NCBI RefSeq assembly: GCF_900110655.1 | Contig: NZ_FOEQ01000001.1 | Location: forward strand, 471,152-535,151 | DNA length: 64,000 nt | Reading direction: 5' to 3' | DNA from: Pseudomonas soli | GTDB lineage: Bacteria; Pseudomonadota; Gammaproteobacteria; Pseudomonadales; Pseudomonadaceae | Part shown: in pieces, positions 7,926 to 17,239 of the stretch | Layout: every line of letters starts with the position of its first letter | Position numbering within the stretch: position 1 is the first letter of the stretch | The notes under the pieces: model-generated | The model's input: the letters and a program-made list of their open reading frames with translations, nothing else | The model's database searches: none | What the model was told of the DNA's origin: nothing | Position numbers and translations under genes: made by a program

Positions 7926-8858
7926 ATGAACCTCGATACCCGCATCAAGTTCCGCCACCTGCTGTGCTTCCTGGAGATTGCCCGACAGGGCAGCCTGGCC
8001 AGGGCCGCCGACGTGCTGGCGATCAGCCAGCCAGCGATCTCCAAGACCCTCAAGGAGCTGGAGGATCTGCTGGAAGCTCGCCTGTTCGAGCGCAGCCACC
8101 AAGGCGCCGCCTTGACCCCGGCCGGTACCCGTTTCATGCGCTATGCCGGCCCCAGCGTGCAGGCGCTGCGTGACGGGGTCGGCAGTTTGCGCGGTGAGGC
8201 TCGGGCGCCGTCGCAGGTGCGTATTGGCGTGCTGTCGACAGTCGAAGGGCTGCTGATGCCCGAGGTGCTGTGCCGCCTGCACCAGCAGCACGAGGCATTG
8301 GTCATCAGCGTGGTGACCGGGGCCAGCGCCCAGCTGCTTGGGCAGTTGCACCTTGGCGAGCTGGAACTGGTGATCGGTCGCATGACCGACAGCCCGCAGA
8401 TCCAGGGGCTGTCGTTCGAGCATTTGTACAGCGAGTCGATGACCCTGGTGGTGCGACCCGGGCATCCACTGCTGGCGGCCCAGCCTATTGACCACAGGCA
8501 GGTCGGTACCTATCCATTGGTGCTGCCACCGCCCGGCACGACCATTCGCCAGCACGCCGACAGCTTGTTCGTGCAATGCGCCATCCCGCTGCCGGCACAA
8601 CGCCTGGAAACCCTGTCGCTAGCCTTGAGCAGGCGCTACGTGCTGGGCAGCGAGGCGGTCTGGGTGGCCCCGCGCGACGCCGTGCTGATCGACCTCGGGC
8701 GGGGCGAACTTGCCGAACTCGACCTGGGCGTGCGCGAACCGGGCGGCTCGGTGGGGATCTGCCGCAATGCCGCCCTGGCACAGAGCCTGCCGGCGCAGTG
8801 GGTGTGCGAGGTGCTCCGGGAGGTGGCCGAAGCCTATCGACTCGGCGTATACCCCTGA
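7926..8858 (+). CDS. LysR-type regulator, PcaQ/GbpR-like
   Basis: A 310-residue LysR-family transcription factor. The N-terminal winged HTH begins with IKFRHLLCFLEIARQGSLAR and contains ISQPAISKTLKELEDLLEARLFERS, the wording typical of the PcaQ and GbpR group, followed by a substrate-binding domain (residues about 95-300). Family members activate aromatic or sugar catabolism genes. No pca genes are adjacent; the neighbours are nirD upstream and a DUF1266 gene downstream, so the target cannot be read from context. It might act elsewhere on the chromosome. The family call is firm; the subgroup is tentative. Confidence 0.85.
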   Translation: MNLDTRIKFRHLLCFLEIARQGSLARAADVLAISQPAISKTLKELEDLLEARLFERSHQGAALTPAGTRFMRYAGPSVQALRDGVGSLRGEARAPSQVRIGVLSTVEGLLMPEVLCRLHQQHEALVISVVTGASAQLLGQLHLGELELVIGRMTDSPQIQGLSFEHLYSESMTLVVRPGHPLLAAQPIDHRQVGTYPLVLPPPGTTIRQHADSLFVQCAIPLPAQRLETLSLALSRRYVLGSEAVWVAPRDAVLIDLGRGELAELDLGVREPGGSVGICRNAALAQSLPAQWVCEVLREVAEAYRLGVYP

Positions 8859-8919
8859 AAACCGGCCCGCGGTTTCCTATACAATCCACGCCAGTTCCCA
8901 GCGCCTCCAGGACCCCTTC

Positions 8920-9612
8920 ATGGACGAAACCGCGCAGCACTGGCTGCATGCCCTCTCCGCCCCCATGGCCGCCCTCAACGGCGCCAGCTACACCGCCCCC
9001 GATTACTTCGAAGGCGAAGACCAGACCGATCTGGAACGCTGGTGGGGGATCAGCGACCGTGCCCAGTTGCTGGATATGCTGAACATGGCCGACAACGGCC
9101 ACGCCACCGAAATGAGCGAAGCCTACTGGCAGTACCAGCGCTGCCTGCCCAGCCAGTGGCAGGCCCTGCTCGACACCCTGCCCCCACGCGAACGCATCCG
9201 CCACGAATATGCCGCACGCACCTTCCCCGACTGCGGCCCGGGCGGCACCCGCGCCTGGGACCTGGGGCGCATGAGCTTCCTGCTGCGCGCCGGGGTCAAG
9301 AAAGGCCTGATCGATCGCGACGAAAGCCTCTACCTGCACTACCGCCTGGCGCTGCGCGCCCGCCACTACTACAACCGCTGGGATTGCTACCTGGCCGGCT
9401 ACCTGTTCGGCAAGGCGCTGTGGAATGTCAGCGACAGCAGCGACGAGACCCTGGCCGCCGATCTCGAGCGCCAGGGCAGCGAACACTGGAACCGCTGCAT
9501 CCTGCTTAACCTGCGTCTCGGCGCCCATGAGCTGCTGGCCGGGCTGCCCTGGGACATGGACCTGCCGGAACCTGCGCGCCCCGCCACCCTGGAAGAGGAC
9601 TGCTGGTCATGA
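8920..9612 (+). CDS. DUF1266 domain protein
   Basis: A 230-residue soluble protein rich in Trp, Tyr and Arg. The RAWDLGRMSFLLRAGVKKGLI segment and the following WDCYLAGYLFGKALWN stretch match the DUF1266 family, whose function is unknown. No signal peptide or membrane span is seen. ATG 8920 follows a -10-like TATACAAT (8878-8885). Its end overlaps the J-domain gene start by 4 bp (ATGA), so the two are co-transcribed and probably act together; the neighbouring HscC Hsp70 gene makes a chaperone link plausible but unproven. Confidence 0.75.
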   Translation: MDETAQHWLHALSAPMAALNGASYTAPDYFEGEDQTDLERWWGISDRAQLLDMLNMADNGHATEMSEAYWQYQRCLPSQWQALLDTLPPRERIRHEYAARTFPDCGPGGTRAWDLGRMSFLLRAGVKKGLIDRDESLYLHYRLALRARHYYNRWDCYLAGYLFGKALWNVSDSSDETLAADLERQGSEHWNRCILLNLRLGAHELLAGLPWDMDLPEPARPATLEEDCWS

Positions 9613-12254
9613 GTTGCTGGATTCGCCTGGGGATCGAACCGACCCAGGACCTGGACGCCATCCGCCTGGCCTACCGCGGCCGCCTGCCCGCGCACCATCC
9701 GGAAACCGACCCGGAAGGTTTCCAGGCCCTGCGTGCGGCATACGAGGAAGCGCTGCGCCTGGCCCGCGAGCAGGAAACCCAGGAGGCCGAGCCAAGGGTC
9801 GCCGAGGACACTCCCCATCCGGCGCTGCAGCACTTCCATCGCCTGCTCGAGGAGCCGTCCCTGCGCTTCGACCCACAAGCCTGGCAGGGCTACATCGCCG
9901 AGCTGGACGAACTGCCACTGGACGAACTGGACGACCTCGGCTGGCAGCTGCTGCACACACTGCGCGACTGCGGGCCGCTGTCCCATCACTGCGCGGGTCT
10001 GCTGGCCCGGCGCCTGGGCTGGGCCGAGCAGTTGCTGCGCCTGGACAACCCCCACGAAGTGGAAGCCTTCCTCGACCGTCTCGCGCAGCCGGATCCCTTC
10101 GATACCGCCTGCATGCGCGACTGGCCAGCCCCGGCGCAAATGGAGAGCCTGTGGTATTTCCGCAGCCTCGAATACTGCTACCAGCACCGTCCATTGTTCG
10201 AGTACGAGCAGTTCGCCAGCGTGCATACCTGCCTGGCGATCCCGGACGACCCGGCACTGGTACAGCGCCTGCTGGTGCAGTTCAGCCAGGCCGGCATCGC
10301 CAGCCGGACCTTCCACGGCATGCTCCAGGCACAACAGGCGCAAACCCCGGACGATGCCGACCTGCTCTACCTGCTGGCCCGCCAGGCCGATGCCCTGGGG
10401 GCCGAGCAACAAGCCCTGGACTGCTGGTTGCGGCTGTACCGCCAACACCAGCATCCACAGGCCGAGCGCTGGCTGATCGACCTCTGTGCCCGCCATCAGC
10501 CCCAGCGCCTGCCCCTGCTGATCCAGGCCTTCGACCGCCTGCACACGCCAGCCGGCTGGCCCCAAGACCTTGGCGACCCGGCCCAGGCATGGGGCAGCCC
10601 GGGGCAGTCAGCGCAGACCTTGGCGCGCTGGTCCGAAGCCTCGCGCCTGGGGCTGGACGGCATCGCCAGCACCTTCGTCGACTGGCATCTGGACGGTGAC
10701 GACGAACTGCCCCTGCTGGCCTGGCTGCTGCAGGAGCAGCCGGAGCAGAACCTGCACCGCCTGTATTGGCATGCCTGGGCCCTGCAGCGCGGCGAGGCCG
10801 GTTTGCTGCGCCTGGTCCTTGCCCAGCCACCGGCCGAGGACGCCCTCGACGCGCTGATCCTCGAGGGCTTCCAGCGCCAGGCAAGCCAGCAGTTGCATTG
10901 GCTCGATCAGGCTCCTGTGGTCCAGGCGCTGACGCAGCTCTGCGCCAGCGATGATCCGGCGGTTACCTTGCCCGAGGCCCTGACCGAAGATGCCATTCGC
11001 CCGGTCTGCCGTGAATGGCTGCGGCGCATGCGGGTCTATCCGGCCCATGCCCTGCACACGCTCAACCGTCAGTTCGACATGCGCCGCCTGTTCACCACGC
11101 CATTCGCCCTGCAACTGCAGGACCGCCTGGCCGAAGCCGGGGTCCTGTTGCCGCCGATGCCCGAAGGGGAGGCACTGTGGCAGTGGCACCGCCAGCAGCT
11201 GTTCATGCTGGCGCTGCTGGAGCAACCTTCACGTTGGCTGGCACTGATCGACCCGGCCTTGCCCGCGCAGCTGCACTACCCGGCCGAGCATCCGTTCGCT
11301 CCGACACACGCCCTGCTCGGTCAACTGCTGACCAGCCCCGAAGGCGCCAGTGGGCTGCTCGGCAGCCTGGATATCCGCGACCCGGTACAAGCGCTGATCT
11401 CGGCACGCCTGCTGACCTTGCAACAGGTGCTCAACAGCACGCGCCTGCCCAACGCCGCGCAACTGCTGGCTTGCCTGGACAACGACGACGGCGGGCTGCG
11501 TACCGATTACGCACTGGGCTACCTGCTGTTCTGCGCAGTGCTGCACCACGATCCGTCGCTGGACGAACCACAACGCTGCGCGTTGCGCGACCGCATGCAG
11601 GCGCTGGACCTGCAAGACGACTGGTTCGAAGCGCTACGCCGGGGGCTGCTGGACGGCCAGGCCAAACACCCGCCGGCTGCCGCGATACGCGCGCAAGGCC
11701 TCGACAGCCGCACGGTCGACGAGGTACTGGATGCGCTGAACAGCCTGCTGAACACTTGCACCCCACCCAAGACCCGGGTGCTGCGCGCCCTGCAAAAGGT
11801 CAAGGACGACCCGGAACAGGACCCCGGCCTGCGCTGCGCGATCATGGCTGTGCTGTCATGGAGCGAACGCCTGCTGCTGGACATGATCAAGGAACCGCCG
11901 GCACCGATGTGGGCGTTCTGGAAGCTCAAGAGTCGACTGAACCGCACGGGCCTAGCCGTGCACGTGGCAATCATCGCCTTGGGCGCCAGCCTGATGCTGC
12001 ATATCCCGGCGATGTTGGTGGCGATCAGCATCCTGTCGATCAGCGGCTTCCTGCGCCGCCTGCGCGACCTCGGCCACGGCGTGCCGGCACTGCTGCTGGT
12101 AATGGTGCTGACCCGTGTGTTGCCGTTCTCGTCACTGGTGCTGCTGGGCCTGCCCGGCGACAAGCTGCCAAACCGTTACGGCCCGGTACCGGGCAAAGGG
12201 CAGCCGCTGGAGGGCGGCCTGCAGGCCACCCTGCGCCGGCTCAACGCTCAGTAA
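9609..12254 (+). CDS. Large J-domain protein with HPE motif, probable HscC co-chaperone (881 aa)
   Basis: Residues 1-50 form a short J-like domain (WIRLGIEPTQDLDAIRLAY, then HHPETDPEGFQALRAAYEEAL). The canonical HPD tripeptide, which stimulates Hsp70 ATPase, reads HPE here. DjlB/DjlC-type partners of HscC are known to be degenerate at this place. A long, mostly alpha-helical middle of unknown function follows. Two or more hydrophobic helices lie near residues 780-850, so the C-terminus is probably membrane-anchored. The gene overlaps the DUF1266 gene by 4 bp and runs tail to tail into hscC with a 7-bp overlap. Partnership with HscC is inferred from adjacency and family knowledge. Confidence 0.8.
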   Translation: MSCWIRLGIEPTQDLDAIRLAYRGRLPAHHPETDPEGFQALRAAYEEALRLAREQETQEAEPRVAEDTPHPALQHFHRLLEEPSLRFDPQAWQGYIAELDELPLDELDDLGWQLLHTLRDCGPLSHHCAGLLARRLGWAEQLLRLDNPHEVEAFLDRLAQPDPFDTACMRDWPAPAQMESLWYFRSLEYCYQHRPLFEYEQFASVHTCLAIPDDPALVQRLLVQFSQAGIASRTFHGMLQAQQAQTPDDADLLYLLARQADALGAEQQALDCWLRLYRQHQHPQAERWLIDLCARHQPQRLPLLIQAFDRLHTPAGWPQDLGDPAQAWGSPGQSAQTLARWSEASRLGLDGIASTFVDWHLDGDDELPLLAWLLQEQPEQNLHRLYWHAWALQRGEAGLLRLVLAQPPAEDALDALILEGFQRQASQQLHWLDQAPVVQALTQLCASDDPAVTLPEALTEDAIRPVCREWLRRMRVYPAHALHTLNRQFDMRRLFTTPFALQLQDRLAEAGVLLPPMPEGEALWQWHRQQLFMLALLEQPSRWLALIDPALPAQLHYPAEHPFAPTHALLGQLLTSPEGASGLLGSLDIRDPVQALISARLLTLQQVLNSTRLPNAAQLLACLDNDDGGLRTDYALGYLLFCAVLHHDPSLDEPQRCALRDRMQALDLQDDWFEALRRGLLDGQAKHPPAAAIRAQGLDSRTVDEVLDALNSLLNTCTPPKTRVLRALQKVKDDPEQDPGLRCAIMAVLSWSERLLLDMIKEPPAPMWAFWKLKSRLNRTGLAVHVAIIALGASLMLHIPAMLVAISILSISGFLRRLRDLGHGVPALLLVMVLTRVLPFSSLVLLGLPGDKLPNRYGPVPGKGQPLEGGLQATLRRLNAQ

Positions 12255-13954
12255 CGCAGCTCGTCGAGCGCCTGGCTCAATGCCTGGCGCTCACGGCTGA
12301 TCTCGCTGGCCTGCTGCCCGGCCAGCACGGCATTGAAGGCGTCCAGCCAGTTGCCGATCAGCTCGCGCTCGTCGCCCAGGCTCTGCATCCAGGCTCGCTC
12401 CAGGCGGGCCAGCAAGGTGCGGTTGGGCAGCGTGTCACGTGGGTGGATCTTCAATTTTGCCAGGCGCTCCTCACTGGCCTGGCGTGCCTGCGCATCCAGC
12501 CCGGTGGGGCTGCGGTCGATACTGTGGCTATGCTTCTGGCCGCTCTCGAGGAAGGTCACGTCCACTTCCAGCAGGCCGTTGATGTCGTAGCTGAAGCGCA
12601 CGTCCAGCGACTGGATCTCGCCGGTCGACTGCAACGGAATCTCGAAACTGTCCACCAGGATGTTGTCCCGCACCCATGGCCGCTCGCCCTGGTACACGGC
12701 GATGCGCACGAACTTCTGTTCCGGGTGGCTGCTGTAGAAACGCTGCACCTTGGACGTGGGGATGATCGTGTTGCGCTCGATGATCGGCGAGAAGGCGCCG
12801 GTGACATCTTCGCCCCGGGACGAGGCCACGCCGAGGGTATAGGGACAGACATCGGTCAGGATCAGTTCGTCGATGGCCTCGTCGCGGGCCTTGCACGCCG
12901 CCTGGCTGGCGGCGCCGAGGGCGACGATGGTATCCGGGTCCAGGTGCCGGTACGGCAGGCGGCCAAACAGCTTGGCCACCAGTTGCTGCACCTGCGGCAT
13001 GCGCGTGGCGCCGCCGACCAGCACCAGGCTGTCCAGCTCCCGCGGGCTCAAGCGGGCATCGCGCAGGGCCTGTTCGATGGGGGTGCGCACCCGTGCCAGC
13101 AAGGGTGCCCAGATCGCCTGCAGCTTCTGCTCGTCCAACTGCCACTCGCGGGGCTGGCCATCCATGCTCCAGGCAAAGGTGCGACTGCCCTCGCCCACCT
13201 CGCACTTGAGCTGCTCGATGGCGTCGTGCAGGCTGGCCAGGGCCTGGGGTTCCAGGTCCTCGGCCTTGAGGTTCCAGTCACGCAGGCAGGCCTGCAGCAG
13301 CGCCTCGGTGAAATCCTCGCCGCCCAGGTAGTTGTCGCCGGTAGAGGCATGCACCTCGATCAACGGCAGGGCGTACTCCAGTACCGTGACGTCGAAGGTG
13401 CCACCACCCAGGTCAAACACCAGGGTGCGCTCGAACTTCTGCTCATGCAGGCCGTAGGCCATCGCGGCGGCGGTGGGTTCGTTGATCAGCCGCTGGACCT
13501 TGAGCCCGGCCAGTTCGGCCGCGAACACCGTGCGTTTGCGCTGCTCGTCGCTGAAATAGGCCGGCACCGAGATCACCGCCTCGCTCACCGGGCAGCCCAG
13601 ATAGGCCTCGGCGTCCTGCTTGAGCGAACCCAGTACCAGCGCTGACAGTTCTTCAGGGGTGAAGCGGTGTTCGCCCAGGGCGTAACGCTTGTCGCTGCCC
13701 ATGAAGCGCTTGAACGCCGCGGCGCTGCGTTGCGGGTGGGTAGTCAGGCGTGCTCTGGCGGCCTGGCCGACGAGGATGCTGCCATCGTCATCGACGCTGA
13801 CCACTGACGGCGTCAGCACCTCACCCAGGGCATTGGCGATCAGCCGCGCTTCGCCATCCTGCCAGACGGCGATCAGGCTGTTGGTGGTACCCAGGTCGAT
13901 TCCCAGCAAGGGAGTGGCGTGTGTCGGAGCGGTAGAGAGGCTGGCATCCTGCAT
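12248..13954 (-). CDS. hscC: HscC-type Hsp70 chaperone
   Basis: A 568-residue Hsp70 of the short HscC class. The ATPase domain opens with GIDLGTTNSLIAVW (about residue 17), then shows the YFSDEQRKRTVFAAELAG and INEPTAAAMAYG motifs, DLGGGTFDVTVLE, and LVGGATRMPQVQ. The substrate-binding half is shorter than in DnaK. The ATG at 13954 was chosen as it leaves a 16-residue lead before the ATPase domain; the open frame continues upstream through the tRNA genes and is not coding there. The J-like protein on the opposite strand is the obvious co-chaperone. Clients are unknown. Confidence 0.92.
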   Translation of the reverse strand: MQDASLSTAPTHATPLLGIDLGTTNSLIAVWQDGEARLIANALGEVLTPSVVSVDDDGSILVGQAARARLTTHPQRSAAAFKRFMGSDKRYALGEHRFTPEELSALVLGSLKQDAEAYLGCPVSEAVISVPAYFSDEQRKRTVFAAELAGLKVQRLINEPTAAAMAYGLHEQKFERTLVFDLGGGTFDVTVLEYALPLIEVHASTGDNYLGGEDFTEALLQACLRDWNLKAEDLEPQALASLHDAIEQLKCEVGEGSRTFAWSMDGQPREWQLDEQKLQAIWAPLLARVRTPIEQALRDARLSPRELDSLVLVGGATRMPQVQQLVAKLFGRLPYRHLDPDTIVALGAASQAACKARDEAIDELILTDVCPYTLGVASSRGEDVTGAFSPIIERNTIIPTSKVQRFYSSHPEQKFVRIAVYQGERPWVRDNILVDSFEIPLQSTGEIQSLDVRFSYDINGLLEVDVTFLESGQKHSHSIDRSPTGLDAQARQASEERLAKLKIHPRDTLPNRTLLARLERAWMQSLGDERELIGNWLDAFNAVLAGQQASEISRERQALSQALDELRY

Positions 13955-14042
13955 GGTCGGTCTCTTGCTTGCGGTAGGAACCGGCGCAAGGCCTGCTGGC
14001 CACTTGCGGCGGACAGGGGGATTCTGACGCAACGCCAGAAAC

Positions 14043-14068
14043 AAAAAAAGCGACCCTAAGGTCGCTTT
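14043..14068 (-). terminator. Rho-independent terminator of the tRNA pair
   Basis: On the minus strand, AAAGCGACC, a TTAG loop and GGTCGCTTT form a 9-bp stem (14047-14068) ending in a run of T. It lies just after tRNA-Asp and before hscC. Confidence 0.8.
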
Positions 14069-14111
14069 CTCTGTTGCTTCCGGGTGTTCAGTGGGCCCTG
14101 GAAGCTTAATA

Positions 14112-14188
14112 TGGCGCGGCGGACGGGACTCGAACCCGCGACCCCCGGCGTGACAGGCCGGTATTCTAACCGACTGAACTACCGCCGC
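14112..14188 (-). tRNA. tRNA-Asp(GTC)
   Basis: The minus strand folds as a tRNA: acceptor GCGGCGG/CCGCCGC, discriminator G, encoded CCA (14114-14112). The anticodon stem CCGGC/GCCGG holds loop CTGTCAC with anticodon GTC. The T arm contains GGTTCGAGTCC. Length 77 with CCA. Confidence 0.97.
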
Positions 14189-14201
14189 GCTATACATCGA
14201 G

Positions 14202-14277
14202 TGGTGGGTGATGACGGGATCGAACCGCCGACCCTCTGCTTGTAAGGCAGATGCTCTCCCGGCTGAGCTAATCACCC
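14202..14277 (-). tRNA. tRNA-Val(TAC)
   Basis: Acceptor GGGTGAT/ATCACCC, discriminator A and encoded CCA (14204-14202). The anticodon loop CTTACAA gives anticodon TAC. The T loop is in GGTTCGATCC. It is 76 nt and lies 13 bp upstream of tRNA-Asp in the same direction, so the two share one transcript. Confidence 0.97.
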
Positions 14278-14297
14278 TTCGTCTCGGTGTGGCGCGC

Positions 14298-14358
14298 ATT
14301 CTACGGAGGACCTCCTACCCTGGCAAGCACTTTTTTCAAAAAAAATGAAAAAAATTTC
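14298..14358 (-). promoter_or_regulatory. Sigma-70 promoter with UP-like A/T tract for the tRNA operon
   Basis: On the minus strand: -35 TTGCCA (14326-14321), a 17-bp spacer, -10 TAGAAT (14303-14298), followed by a GC-rich discriminator (GCGCGCC), typical of stringently controlled stable-RNA promoters. An A/T-rich tract at 14331-14358 sits where an UP element would be. Confidence 0.7.
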
Positions 14359-14493
14359 CAGGCCTTTCAAAGACCTAGCCGCGCCGCGATTTTCTTCCTC
14401 TATATAGGACTGCTGGCCCTCTGACAGGGTTGGCCTGGAACCGTCGCTCGGAGAATAATGCCCGCCTTATGTATTAAGGAGAGATTCCCCCTC

Positions 14494-15414
14494 ATGTGGT
14501 TCAAGAACCTGCTGTCCTATCGCCTGACCCAGGAAGTACCGTTCGAGGCCGAGGCCCTGGAGGCCGCCCTGGCCAGCAAGCCGGCCCGCCCCTGCGCCAG
14601 CCAGGAACTGACCACCTACGGTTTCGTCGCACCGTTCGGCAAGGGCGAGGATGCCCCCCTGGTTCACGTCAGTGGCGAATTCATGCTGATCGCCGCACGT
14701 AAAGAAGAGCGAATCCTGCCCAGCAGCGTTGTCAACGACGCGGTCAAGGAGAAGGTCGAGGAGATCGAGGCCGAGCAGATGCGCAAGGTCTACAAGAAGG
14801 AACGTGACCAGATCAAGGACGAGATCATCCAGGCCTTCCTGCCGCGCGCTTTCATTCGTCGTTCGATGATCTTCGCCGCCATCGCCCCGCGCCTGGGCAT
14901 GATCCTGGTCAACTCGGCCAGCGCCAAGCGCGCCGAAGACCTGCTGTCGACCCTGCGTGAAGTGATCGGTTCGCTGCCGGTGCGCCCGGCCACCGTGAAG
15001 ATCGCGCCAAGCGCGACCATGACCGACTGGGTCAAGTCGCAACAGGCCGCCGAAGGCTTCTACGTCCTCGACGAGTGCGAACTGCGTGACACCGCCGAAG
15101 ACGGCGGCATCGTGCGCTGCAAGCGTCAGGACCTGACCGGCGAGGAAATCCAGCTGCACCTGAGCACCGGCAAGGTGGTCACCCAGCTGGCCCTGGCCTG
15201 GCAGGACAAACTGTCGTTCGTGCTCGACGACAAGATGGTGATCAAGCGCCTGAAGTTCGAGGAGCTGCTGCAAGAGCAGGCCGAGCAGGATGGTGGCGAC
15301 GAGGCCCAGCAACAGTTCGACGCCAGCTTCCTGCTGATGATGATGACCTTCACCGAGTTCCTGCCGGTGCTGTTCGAAGCACTCGGCGGCGAAGAGATCC
15401 CGCAGGGGGTCTGA
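14494..15414 (+). CDS. rdgC: Recombination-associated protein RdgC
   Basis: A 306-residue nucleoid-associated protein. RdgC forms a ring dimer that binds duplex DNA without sequence specificity and limits RecA. The start [11 protein letters not shown] and the late [21 protein letters not shown] segment are characteristic. The ATG at 14494 was chosen because AAGGAGAG lies at 14476-14483 and MWFKNLL is the family N-terminus; an ATG 12 codons earlier sits before the ribosome site. A plausible promoter is TTGGCC (about 14428) with GAATAA 17 bp later. It is monocistronic and meets ygfX tail to tail. Confidence 0.95.
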   Translation: MWFKNLLSYRLTQEVPFEAEALEAALASKPARPCASQELTTYGFVAPFGKGEDAPLVHVSGEFMLIAARKEERILPSSVVNDAVKEKVEEIEAEQMRKVYKKERDQIKDEIIQAFLPRAFIRRSMIFAAIAPRLGMILVNSASAKRAEDLLSTLREVIGSLPVRPATVKIAPSATMTDWVKSQQAAEGFYVLDECELRDTAEDGGIVRCKRQDLTGEEIQLHLSTGKVVTQLALAWQDKLSFVLDDKMVIKRLKFEELLQEQAEQDGGDEAQQQFDASFLLMMMTFTEFLPVLFEALGGEEIPQGV

Positions 15415-15418
15415 CCCT

Positions 15419-15871
15419 TCAGGCCGGCGCGGCCCAGCGGCGCCGACTGAACTTCAGCCGCACCCGCAGCCTTCGATGCTGTTCCTGCGCCAGGGCATCC
15501 TTGGGGATGCACTGGCTCTGGCTGAACCATTGCCCCTTGCGCACGAAGCGCAGCACTACCACCGCGGGCAAGGCAACGCTGTCACGGCACAGGCGCGCTG
15601 GCTGCCACCCCCGGGCACGACTGTATATATGCCAGCCACGCGACTCGCGACGCAGGCCGGTGACGGCGCCGGGGTGGGTCAGCAGGATCCGGCGGGGAAT
15701 GGCCCAGCAGGCGTGGGCAAGGGAGGCAATGACCAGCAGGCCCTTCAGCCAACCGGGCAACGCGACCACAACGCCGACGATGAGTGCCAGCGCCAGGCAG
15801 GCGAGATAGGCCGCCAGCAACAGGCGTGAGCCCTGCCAACGGCATTCGAAACAATCACTTGGGCTGGACAC
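15419..15871 (-). CDS. ygfX: YgfX/CptA-like inner membrane protein
   Basis: A 150-residue protein with two hydrophobic helices near the N-terminus (about residues 17-57: [22 protein letters not shown] and [14 protein letters not shown]), then a basic cytosolic domain ending in RRRW. This is the YgfX (CptA-like) pattern. E. coli YgfX was described as a toxin-like partner of YgfY/SdhE, though that view is debated. The ATG at 15871 lies inside the last codons of sdhE (17-bp overlap), so the two are translationally coupled. In many Pseudomonas nadB follows; here rdgC does. Confidence 0.78.
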   Translation of the reverse strand: MSSPSDCFECRWQGSRLLLAAYLACLALALIVGVVVALPGWLKGLLVIASLAHACWAIPRRILLTHPGAVTGLRRESRGWHIYSRARGWQPARLCRDSVALPAVVVLRFVRKGQWFSQSQCIPKDALAQEQHRRLRVRLKFSRRRWAAPA

Positions 15872-16109
15872 GATCCAGAATGATGCGGACCATGCGCTGC
15901 AGCTCCGGATCTTCGGACTCGGTACGCTCCATGAACCAGCCGAACATGTCCTGGTCCTCGCAGGTCAGCAGGCGACGGTACAGCTCGCGGTCCGCTTCGC
16001 TCAGGCTCGGGTAGACTTCCTGGGTGAACGGTACCAGCAGCACGTCCAGTTCCAGCATGCCGCGACGGCTGTGCCAGAAAAGCCGATTGAGTTCAGTTTG
16101 TTCGACCAT
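15855..16109 (-). CDS. sdhE: SdhE, FAD assembly factor for succinate dehydrogenase
   Basis: An 84-residue soluble protein of the SdhE/YgfY family, which helps attach FAD to the succinate dehydrogenase flavoprotein. The conserved [11 protein letters not shown] segment (residues 15-25, the family RRGM motif) and the later [14 protein letters not shown] motif are visible. The ATG at 16109 is preceded on the minus strand by GAGGAGGGCCCC, a good ribosome site. It is the first gene of a two-gene unit with ygfX. Confidence 0.93.
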   Translation of the reverse strand: MVEQTELNRLFWHSRRGMLELDVLLVPFTQEVYPSLSEADRELYRRLLTCEDQDMFGWFMERTESEDPELQRMVRIILDRVQPK

Positions 16110-16242
16110 GGGGCCCTCCTCGAATGGTCGCGCAGTATACCGCGCAGCGAATGAAGCGGCACAAGGCGTTGGTCTACTCACCTACCTATTTTGTTACCGG
16201 CGTTCTATGATGGCCGCCAGTCTTTAGCTACCGCGATGACCC

Positions 16243-17184
16243 ATGGCCGATTCCGCTTTCTTCTGTTCCCTCTCCCATGAGGGCATCCTCGCCGTCCGCG
16301 GCTCCGACGCCGGCAAGTTCCTGCAGGGTCAAGTCACCTGCAACATCAGCTATCTCAGCGAAGCCCATGCGAGCCTTGGTGCCCGCTGCACGGTCAAGGG
16401 CCGCATGCAATCGAGCTTCCGTATCCTGCCCGAGGGCAACGGCTACCTGCTGGCCATGGCCAGCGAGCTGCTCGAGGCGCAGTTGGCCGACCTGAAGAAG
16501 TACGCGGTGTTCTCCAAGGCCACGCTGAGCGACGACAGCGCCGCCTGGGCGCGCTTCGGCCTGCAGCGCGGCGACGCGGCCCTGCAGGCGCTGAGCTTGA
16601 GCGTGGCGGACGAGGCCGGCGCGACCGCGCGTCATGATGGCCTGATCGCCGTCCGCGCCTCGGCCGGCCGGGTCGAACTGTGGGCGCCTGCCGAGCGGGC
16701 AAGCGCTGTGCGTGAGGCCCTCGCCGCCGCGCTGCCGGAGGGCACGCTCAACGACTGGCTGCTCGGCCAGGTGCGCGCGGGCATCGGCCAGGTCATGGGC
16801 CCGACCCGCGAGCTGTTCATCCCGCAGATGATCAACCTGCAGGCCGTCGATGGCGTCAGCTTCAAGAAGGGCTGCTACACCGGCCAGGAGATCGTCGCCC
16901 GCATGCAGTACCTGGGCAAGCTCAAACGCCGCCAGTATCGCCTGGCGCTGGCCGAGACAGCGGTACCCGAGCCGGGCGCCGAGATCTTCTCGCCAACCCA
17001 CGGCTCGTCGGTCGGCGAGGTGGTGATAGCCGCCAGCAGCGGCAGCGCCGTCGAACTGCTGGCCGTGCTCAGCGCCGATGCGGTGGTGGACGACAACCTG
17101 CATCTGGGCAGCCTCGAAGGCCCGCGCCTGACGCTCCTCGACCTGCCTTACGAACTGGACCGCGACCGGGAAATCCAGCGCTGA
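16243..17184 (+). CDS. ygfZ: YgfZ-type folate-binding Fe-S protein repair factor
   Basis: A 313-residue GcvT-like protein. YgfZ uses folate to help assemble or maintain certain iron-sulfur enzymes such as MiaB. The signature KKGCYTGQEIVARMQYLGK (about residues 208-226) carries the conserved Cys. The N-terminal VRGSDAGKFLQGQVTCNI and ARCTVKGRMQSSFRI stretches fit the folate-binding fold. It is divergent from sdhE-ygfX, a common arrangement in Pseudomonas, and HDOD follows 55 bp downstream. Confidence 0.93.
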   Translation: MADSAFFCSLSHEGILAVRGSDAGKFLQGQVTCNISYLSEAHASLGARCTVKGRMQSSFRILPEGNGYLLAMASELLEAQLADLKKYAVFSKATLSDDSAAWARFGLQRGDAALQALSLSVADEAGATARHDGLIAVRASAGRVELWAPAERASAVREALAAALPEGTLNDWLLGQVRAGIGQVMGPTRELFIPQMINLQAVDGVSFKKGCYTGQEIVARMQYLGKLKRRQYRLALAETAVPEPGAEIFSPTHGSSVGEVVIAASSGSAVELLAVLSADAVVDDNLHLGSLEGPRLTLLDLPYELDRDREIQR

Positions 17185-17239
17185 CCAGCCCGCCCCGGCT
17201 TCATGCCGGGGCTGCACCACCTTTGCCGTAGAGAAGTCC

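Noticed and set aside
11015..13645. Open frame of 876 codons on the plus strand
   Set aside because: It crosses the J-protein gene in another frame and then runs antisense through hscC. The composition is Arg/Ala/Pro-rich shadow type without family motifs.
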